This document shows, piece by piece, positions 29,576-34,337 of a stretch of 34,337 nt of DNA. Below the pieces are notes generated by a model. That model worked only from the letters and a program-made list of their open reading frames with translations. It had not been told where the DNA came from and made no database searches. The DNA is taken from contig NZ_JAODNM010000147.1 in NCBI RefSeq assembly GCF_025464955.1, forward strand, positions 1 to 34,337, read 5' to 3'. Each line of letters begins with the position of its first letter. The first letter of the stretch is position 1. Position numbers and translations under genes: made by a program. The stretch comes from Amycolatopsis sp. (lineage in GTDB: Bacteria; Actinomycetota; Actinomycetes; Mycobacteriales; Pseudonocardiaceae).

Positions 29576-30370
29576 ATGAACGCGGACACCTGCTACCTCG
29601 ATCTGCTTGTTCGGGTGCTGACTAACGAGATCTACCAGGACCCGCCTGCAGGCCCGCACTATCTGGTGGGCAGGAAGTACGATCAGCGAGTCCGGGAGGC
29701 GGGCAAGGACTGGCCCTCGGTCGCGCACACCATGGTCGGATCCCGGTGCCTGAACCAGGTCCGGGCGGCGGTCGAGCACTTGCTCGGTAGCGGTGTCCCC
29801 GGTGACCTGGTGGAGACAGGGGTGTGGCGGGGCGGCGTTTGCATCCTTATGCGCGCACTACTGAAGGTGTATCGCGAACCCTCCCGCCGTGTCTGGGTTG
29901 CCGATTCCTTCCGCGGAATGCCTGAGTCCAACGCTGCGGGCGATAGCGAGCTCGCGCTGCACGAGTTTAACGACATCCTTGCCGTCTCGCAGGAACAGGT
30001 CGAGGAAAATTTCCGCCGTTACGGACTACTTGACGAACAAGTGGTCTTCCTCAACGGCTGGTTCGCGGACACGCTGCCATCTGCGCCGATCGACCGGATC
30101 GCACTTCTGCGGATGGATGCCGATTTGCGTTCGTCGACAACGGATATCCTGAATTCTCTCTACGACAAGGTTTCCCCCGGAGGAATCATCGTGGTGGACG
30201 ATTACTCGCTGCCGATGTGTAGTGAGGCTGTCCGAGAGTTCCGCGATTGTAACGGGATTACCGACCCTATCCAGTCGATCGACGACGACGCCGTCTGGTG
30301 GTGTAAGGGCGGGACAGCACCGCACGTGGGGCTGCGTGTGGCTGCGGCGGGAGGCTCCCCGTGGCAGTGA
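29576..30370 (+). CDS. TylF/MycF-type sugar O-methyltransferase
   Basis: This 264-aa metal- and SAM-dependent methyltransferase has the family opening CYLDLLVRVLTNEIYQDP, the SAM motif VETGVWRGGVCILMRALL (79-96), VWVADSFRGMP, the metal-binding LLRMDADLRSST (Asp181, Asp183) and VVDDYS (Asp208-Asp209). MycF, TylF and NovP methylate hydroxyls of antibiotic-bound deoxysugars. ATG 29576 with GGGAGG upstream gives the same N-terminus as MycF. A longer frame from 29498 is not supported. The FMN reductase gene overlaps its 3' end by 10 bp, and the MycE-like gene follows. This places a two-step sugar O-methylation in one operon. Confidence 0.9.
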   Translation: MNADTCYLDLLVRVLTNEIYQDPPAGPHYLVGRKYDQRVREAGKDWPSVAHTMVGSRCLNQVRAAVEHLLGSGVPGDLVETGVWRGGVCILMRALLKVYREPSRRVWVADSFRGMPESNAAGDSELALHEFNDILAVSQEQVEENFRRYGLLDEQVVFLNGWFADTLPSAPIDRIALLRMDADLRSSTTDILNSLYDKVSPGGIIVVDDYSLPMCSEAVREFRDCNGITDPIQSIDDDAVWWCKGGTAPHVGLRVAAAGGSPWQ

Positions 30371-30987
30371 CCGACAGGCTGGTCATTGGCATCGTCGTCG
30401 GTTCCACGCGGTCGCACAGGCGAGGGGATAGCGTAGCGGGCTGGCTTGTGGAGATCTGCTCGTTCTTCGACGCCGAATTCGTGCTGCTCGACTTAGCTGA
30501 CTTCGCGTTGCCACACCTGGACGAACCGGAGCCCGCGCGCAGACGCTACCGTCCCGCGCAGGCGCACACCGCGCGGTGGGCTGCCGCAGTGGGCGCGTGC
30601 GACGGGTTCGTTGTAATCACGCCCGAGTACAACCACTCCTTTCCCGGAGTGCTCAAGAACGCACTCGACTACCTCCACTCCGAATGGGAGGACAAGGCAG
30701 TCGGATTCGTCAGCTACGGAGGGTACGGGGGAGTGCGAGCAGTTGAACACCTGCGGAGCGTGTGCGGCCAGCTCAAGATGGCGGATGTGCGCGCCCAGCC
30801 GGCGCTCTCCCTTGCGGTGGACTTCGACGAGGAGGGCCGCTGCGATCCCAGTGACCTGCAGATCAGGTTCTGCCACGACATGCTGGACGAGGTCATTTCC
30901 TGGGCATCGGCGCTCAAGGCCCTGCGCACGCGAGTCTTCCGTCCGCCCGACGGACGTGGCGGCGTAGTTGTCCCCGGGGTGCAGTGA
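30361..30987 (+). CDS. NADPH-dependent FMN reductase / quinone reductase
   Basis: This 208-aa flavodoxin-fold protein has the phosphate-binding loop GIVVGSTRSHRRGDSVAGWL, FVVITPEYNHSFPGVLKNALDYL (the family signature) and VSYGGYGGVRAVEHL. It supplies reduced flavin or reduces quinones. In aromatic clusters such enzymes often reduce a quinone intermediate before methylation or glycosylation, or feed a two-component oxygenase, and which applies here is unknown. The GTG at 30361 has GGGAGG six bases upstream and lies inside the end of the TylF-like gene. A TTA codon occurs at 30493-30495. Confidence 0.9.
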   Translation: MAVTDRLVIGIVVGSTRSHRRGDSVAGWLVEICSFFDAEFVLLDLADFALPHLDEPEPARRRYRPAQAHTARWAAAVGACDGFVVITPEYNHSFPGVLKNALDYLHSEWEDKAVGFVSYGGYGGVRAVEHLRSVCGQLKMADVRAQPALSLAVDFDEEGRCDPSDLQIRFCHDMLDEVISWASALKALRTRVFRPPDGRGGVVVPGVQ

Positions 30988-30999
30988 AGAGAGAGTGGT

Positions 31000-32187
31000 A
31001 TGGATACTCCAGATGTGATCAGACTGCTCGCAGGAGCAGAAAGCTCGGGAGCAACGCTGCTCGAGGCGATTGATGCCTTGGGTCCAGCCCGGATCGCTGC
31101 GTTGCTTACGAGCGAGGTGGCGTTCCGTGCCCGGCTCAGTGATCTTTCACTGCGGCTCGTGGCTCCGCTGGGTATCGTCCTCGAATTCCTTCACGGCGGC
31201 CGGTCCTTCGCTACTATTGTTGAGATAGGACCCGACGGTGTCCGACTGTGTGAGGAGCTCGAGGGCGACCGCCCCGAAACGGTGCTCACCCAGGACTTGG
31301 AGGAGGCAGTGCGCACTGTCTATGGTCCGCGGGATCTCGTGTCGGTCGCGAGCCAGGTCGTACGCTGGCCGGAGGTGGCGGTGATGGCGTCCGGGGGAAT
31401 GGCTGGCCAGGGCTTGCCGTCGGCCTACTACCCGTTTGTGCAGCGTGTGTTGAGGTCTCTTTCCAGGCGAGAGCCGGCGGATCTCGCCGAGCTGGCGGCC
31501 GAGTGCGGCACTGACAAATGGAGTGCGTTGCACCGATACCCCGAACACTACGACCGACACTTCGGCTCGTTGCGCGAGCGGCGGTTGACAGTGCTCGAGA
31601 TCGGAGTTGGGGGGTTCGGGGACCCCGGCGCCGGTGCCGAGTCGTTGCGTATGTGGAAGCACTACTTCCCGCGGGCGATCCTCTACGGACTCGACATTGA
31701 GGACAAACGTGAGTTCGACGAACTTCGGATCGTGACCGTGCGTGGGGATCAGTCCGACCCGGTCTCTTTGGCGGCTTTTGCTGAGGACGTCGGGCCGTTC
31801 GACATCGTGATCGACGATGGCAGTCACGTGAGCGCCGACGTTATTACGTCGTTCCGCACGCTGTTTAGTCACGTTCGGCCTAACGGCCTGTACGTGATCG
31901 AAGACCTTCAGACGTCGTACTGGAAGCCGATGTTCGGCGGTGACGACAGCGACCTCACGGATCCGCAGTACACTATGGGGTTCCTGAAGACGCTGCTAGA
32001 CGGGTTGCATCACGAGGAGTTCCTGCGCGCCGAAGCCTGGGAACCGCAGCCTACCGACGGACAGATCCGGGGTGTGCACTTTTACCACAACCTGTGTTTT
32101 ATTGAAAAGGGACCGAACGTGGAAGGTGGCCTCTTCGCGGAAACCCTCCGCCTCTGGGGAACGCGAGGAAAGTCCTCTAGCGGATAG
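31000..32187 (+). CDS. MycE-like sugar O-methyltransferase
   Basis: This 395-aa protein matches the length and architecture of the mycinamicin VI 2''-O-methyltransferase MycE (399 aa). It has a helical N-terminal region and a C-terminal SAM domain with TVLEIGVGGFGDPGAGAESLRMWKHYFPRA, YGLDIEDK, RGDQSDP, IVIDDGSH (Asp273, His276) and YVIEDLQTSYW (Glu301, Asp302). The Asp/His/Glu/Asp set sits at positions two lower than MycE's known metal ligands and base, so the enzyme should be active and Mg-dependent. ElmMI-like relatives methylate rhamnose in elloramycin. It ends the biosynthetic region, 12 bp after the FMN reductase stop, with a GAGAG ribosome site. Confidence 0.93.
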   Translation: MDTPDVIRLLAGAESSGATLLEAIDALGPARIAALLTSEVAFRARLSDLSLRLVAPLGIVLEFLHGGRSFATIVEIGPDGVRLCEELEGDRPETVLTQDLEEAVRTVYGPRDLVSVASQVVRWPEVAVMASGGMAGQGLPSAYYPFVQRVLRSLSRREPADLAELAAECGTDKWSALHRYPEHYDRHFGSLRERRLTVLEIGVGGFGDPGAGAESLRMWKHYFPRAILYGLDIEDKREFDELRIVTVRGDQSDPVSLAAFAEDVGPFDIVIDDGSHVSADVITSFRTLFSHVRPNGLYVIEDLQTSYWKPMFGGDDSDLTDPQYTMGFLKTLLDGLHHEEFLRAEAWEPQPTDGQIRGVHFYHNLCFIEKGPNVEGGLFAETLRLWGTRGKSSSG

Positions 32188-33304
32188 ATTTCGCCGGCCG
32201 CATGGGCGTTCGGCATCAGTGCTTCGAGGGCTCCCGAGGTTCCGGTGGACATCCCCGTGTCGAGCCTTAGAGCCACCGCCCGCGCTGAGTGTGCGCGCAG
32301 CTGCCGCCAGATGTGGGGGCAGCCGATCGGTGGAACTTCCGTGTCACGCGCGGGCGCGCACGGCGGCCTCGATGGTCTCGTCGAGGACGCCATGTTTACC
32401 CGGTGGACTGGGCACTCCTCGAAGCCGACAGTCCGCCCGGCATCGAGGACGTCGACCTGGGGCTGGCTGCCGAACCGTGACCTCCCCCGGCTCACAATGC
32501 CGCCGGGGCTGTCCCGGGTCGATGGCAACGAGCTGACCTTTCATCAGATTATCGACGCTGCGGCCGCCGTCGGATCCGCGATCGACCGGCGGTCGTCGCT
32601 GATGCGCTGGCGAATTTACGGGTGATCTGCGTGTGGCTCGACGGCCAGACCGTCAGCTGGACCCGGTTGGACAACGCCCGCCAGCTCAGTCCGGTCCCTG
32701 ACATCTGTCAACGAGCTGATCAGGCAACCAACCGCAGTGCTGCTCGGCTCGTGCGCGACGCCGAGCGGTGCGCTCCGGAGCGTTTCCTTGACTGAGATGT
32801 GCAGGAAAGATGGCGGTACGCATGCGCGTCACCTCGGTGTCAGTTAGCCCGGCCCTACGGAGTACAGGTGTCTGAGTTCGGACTCGTTTAGTTCCTTGAG
32901 TTGACGAAGATTCTGTGGAAGACGGTGACTGAGCGGCTCGAGCGGTCTAGGAACTCGCTCAGCGCGCCCGTTCCGACATCGGGCTCGACGCGCAGTTCGG
33001 GCACGCTGGTGAGCTGGTCGCCCACCACGCCGAGTCGGTCATCCCTCGTTGAGTCAACCGTCTCGAAGTTCGGCGGCCATCAGAACAGGTGGGCGGTCAT
33101 GGATGTGCGCGAGCGTGTCGGGGCGGTGGCGGTCAAGAGCGGGTACGTTCACAGCCAACGATCCGGGTGCTCTCGGTCAGCTCTGGATCGGCGGTGCCGA
33201 GCTGATCGCGGATGCCCGGCCGACACTCGTCCGAAGGGAAGACCTGTCTATCGCTGCCGCACTCAGTTTCTGTGGAAAAAATTCATTGCACTGAGAGTAA
33301 CAGT
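32188..33304. other. Gene-poor stretch right of the cluster
   Basis: About 1.1 kb with no gene I can support. Short coding-like pieces occur in shifting plus-strand frames, for example a 42-codon run ending at 32625 (LTFHQIIDAAAAVGSAIDRRSS) and a run ending at the TGA near 32795 (VICVWLDGQTVSWTRLDNARQL). Another lies around 33150-33290 (FTANDPGALGQLWIGGAELI). They look like eroded remains of one or more genes, but stops and frame breaks prevent assignment. No convincing terminator follows the MycE-like gene. Confidence 0.45.
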
Positions 33305-33766
33305 ATGCGTATGGTGAAACCCATGATGAAGCGAGATATGATCGATGACCTGGTGGACATCATCTACCCGTTGCCAGACCCGTTGAAGGCCGATGCGAAC
33401 GACAACGAGGAGGCTGGTTACGACGCGTGGCGCAGGGACGTCGAGGACCAGCGGAACGCGTTCGAGCAGAACAGGCGGCACACTGTCGAGAACTCCGAGG
33501 ACTACTTCGACCCGTTGCTCGCCGAGATCACACAGGCGCGCCGAGAGATACGCGAGGCTGCGGCACGGATGCGGCTGCTGGTCGCCTACGGCCGCGAGTT
33601 CGTCAGGCCCAGCCCGTATCAGCTCAAGGATCTAGCCGACGCAACGAGCATGTCGATCTCTGGCGCTCGAGGCGCCTATGACGACGAGGAGATCGCGACC
33701 GTCGCTCGCCGCATCGGACGTCAGCCGCGCACCCGCGCACTCCCGAGCCCTGCCATCACCGACTGA
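33305..33766 (+). CDS. Small hypothetical protein with possible C-terminal HTH
   Basis: This acidic 153-aa protein of unknown function is not recognised with confidence. Several ATG codons compete (33305, 33311, 33323, 33326), and 33305 has a weak GAGAG eight bases upstream. Residues about 40-100 are helical and highly charged with a likely coiled coil (EDYFDPLLAEITQARREIREAAARMRLLVAYGREF). The end YQLKDLADATSMSISGARGAYDDEEIATVARRIG looks like a helix-turn-helix that might bind DNA. Third-position G/C is high, which supports a real gene. It lies between decayed DNA and an IS256-type element, so it may be accessory. Confidence 0.55.
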   Translation: MRMVKPMMKRDMIDDLVDIIYPLPDPLKADANDNEEAGYDAWRRDVEDQRNAFEQNRRHTVENSEDYFDPLLAEITQARREIREAAARMRLLVAYGREFVRPSPYQLKDLADATSMSISGARGAYDDEEIATVARRIGRQPRTRALPSPAITD

Positions 33767-33838
33767 GGAAGTGGCAACCGTCCAACGTCACGAGCTCGGC
33801 GCCTGCGGGTCGCAGATCCTCAGCAGGTGTCCCGCGTA

Positions 33839-34337
33839 GGGCCTGTCTCGCGAACGGTGTTTCGGCGTGTTCGGTTAGTAGGTCTCAGCAGCCGGCCAGC
33901 GGTCACTGAATGTGATGGAGAAGGCGTTCAGCACAGGCTTCCAGCGCATCGCCCATCGAGTGCGGCCGGTCCCGGTCGGGTCCAGGCTGCGAGTCACAAG
34001 ATACAGGCACTTGAGAGCAGCCTGCTCGGTCGGGAAATGCCCTCGCGCTCGCACTGCCCGTCGATACCGGGCATTCAGTGATTCAATCGCGTTCGTTGAA
34101 CACAGAACCGTCCGGATCTCCACATCATAGTCAAGGAACGGAATAAACTCAGTCCACGCATTACGCCACAGACGGATCACCGCGGAATACTTCTTACCCC
34201 ACTTGACCTCCAATTCTTCCAAAGCCGCGCTTGCAGCCTCGGGATTCGGCGCCGTATAGATCGGTTTGATATCCCGCTTCATCGCATCCCAGTCGACCCG
34301 GGACGCGAGCCGGAACGTATTGCGAATCAGGTGGATG
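33839..34337 (-). mobile_element. IS256-family element, right part off the window
   Basis: The element starts about 33839 with GGGCCTGTC followed by a likely terminal inverted repeat, 36 bp before the transposase stop codon. The other end lies beyond 34337, so the inverted repeat pair and target duplication cannot be checked here. Confidence 0.65.
33875..34336 (-). CDS. IS256-family (mutator-type) transposase, C-terminal part
   Basis: The frame enters from the right edge of the window and runs to a TAA at 33875, giving 153 residues. It contains the C-terminal part of mutator-type transposases: IHLIRNTFRLASRVDWDAMKRDIKPIYTA, EELEVKWGKKYSAVIRLWRNAWTEFIPFLDYDVEIRTVLCSTNAIESLNARYRRAVRARGHFPTEQAALKCLYL. 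The conserved TTNAIESLN-type block (here STNAIESLN) carries the catalytic Glu of the DDE triad. An internal ATG at 34282 is not the true start. It appears intact as far as can be seen. Confidence 0.92.
   Translation of the reverse strand: MHLIRNTFRLASRVDWDAMKRDIKPIYTAPNPEAASAALEELEVKWGKKYSAVIRLWRNAWTEFIPFLDYDVEIRTVLCSTNAIESLNARYRRAVRARGHFPTEQAALKCLYLVTRSLDPTGTGRTRWAMRWKPVLNAFSITFSDRWPAAETY

Larger units (their letters stand above)
9564..32187. other. Type II polyketide (pentangular-type) biosynthetic gene cluster
   Basis: This region contains KS-alpha/KS-beta, TcmI-type and cupin cyclases, a mono-domain aromatase/cyclase, an SDR ketoreductase and ABM oxygenase, which together form the known signature of pentangular polyphenol pathways such as pradimicin. 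Around them lie oxygenases, methyltransferases, a glycosyltransferase, a SARP, a MarR protein and an exporter. Left edge: the IS21 remnant. Right edge: the MycE-like gene, followed by gene-poor DNA and IS256. No starter-unit KSIII, acyltransferase, phosphopantetheinyl transferase or NDP-sugar genes are present, so acetate priming and an external sugar supply are inferred. Confidence 0.85.

Noticed and set aside
32245..32625. A 126-codon frame right of the cluster
   Set aside because: Only its last 40 or so codons look protein-like, with no ribosome site or family match. Described as decayed DNA instead.

Overview
The window reads as a high-GC actinomycete chromosome. Supporting signs are dense G/C third positions, frequent GTG starts, translationally coupled start-stop overlaps, rare TTA codons and a SARP regulator. 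The mix of IS21-, Tn554- and IS256-type elements around a polyketide cluster would suit Pseudonocardiales, but I cannot fix the genus by reading alone. No rRNA, tRNA or CRISPR array was seen.

Left flank (1-4937): the 3' end of a TetR-type regulator, a convergent APH-fold kinase, a divergent VOC/MarR pair with two perfect TGTCAG-N4-CTGACA operators, and a secreted family-3 glycoside hydrolase. These look like ordinary chromosomal genes. Mobile junk (4938-9348): a decayed Tn554-type element (5'-truncated tyrosine recombinase plus a TnpC-like protein) abuts an istB gene broken at its Walker A motif. The istA of that IS21-type element carries a frameshift, and three 18-bp end repeats remain at its outer edge.

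Biosynthetic region (9564-32187): a type II polyketide cluster with the gene set of pentangular polyphenol pathways. The core operon (17564-22367) reads TcmI-type cyclase, cupin cyclase, KS-alpha, KS-beta, aromatase/cyclase, ketoreductase and ABM monooxygenase. Its canonical ACP slot between KS-beta and the aromatase is empty. The only ACP in the window lies 3.3 kb downstream of the operon's end, on the other strand, as the N-terminal half of an ACP-monooxygenase fusion (25691-26272). Tailoring genes include a 942-aa fusion of an FAD aromatic hydroxylase with a cytochrome P450 (14198-17026), a stand-alone P450 that resembles the fused one, two or more O-methyltransferases, a GT1 glycosyltransferase, an aldo/keto reductase lacking its tetrad histidine, a DUF1772 membrane protein, an FMN reductase, and a MycE-like plus MycF/TylF-like sugar methyltransferase pair. 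Two predicted amide hydrolases (an M20 metalloenzyme and a PIG-L deacetylase) are unusual in this setting. Control and export are represented by a SARP, a MarR regulator and a DHA2 transporter, the last with an operator inside its promoter spacer.

Working model (inference): an acetate-primed polyketide is built and oxidised on the tethered ACP-ABM protein, folded by three cyclases, hydroxylated by the FAD-P450 fusion and partner enzymes, then O-methylated and glycosylated with a sugar made elsewhere. That sugar would be trimmed and O-methylated before export. The product is likely a glycosylated, methoxylated pentangular polyphenol whose identity I cannot name.

Right flank (32188-34337): about 1.1 kb without a supportable gene, a small uncharacterised protein with a possible C-terminal helix-turn-helix, and the 3' end of an IS256-type transposase running off the window.
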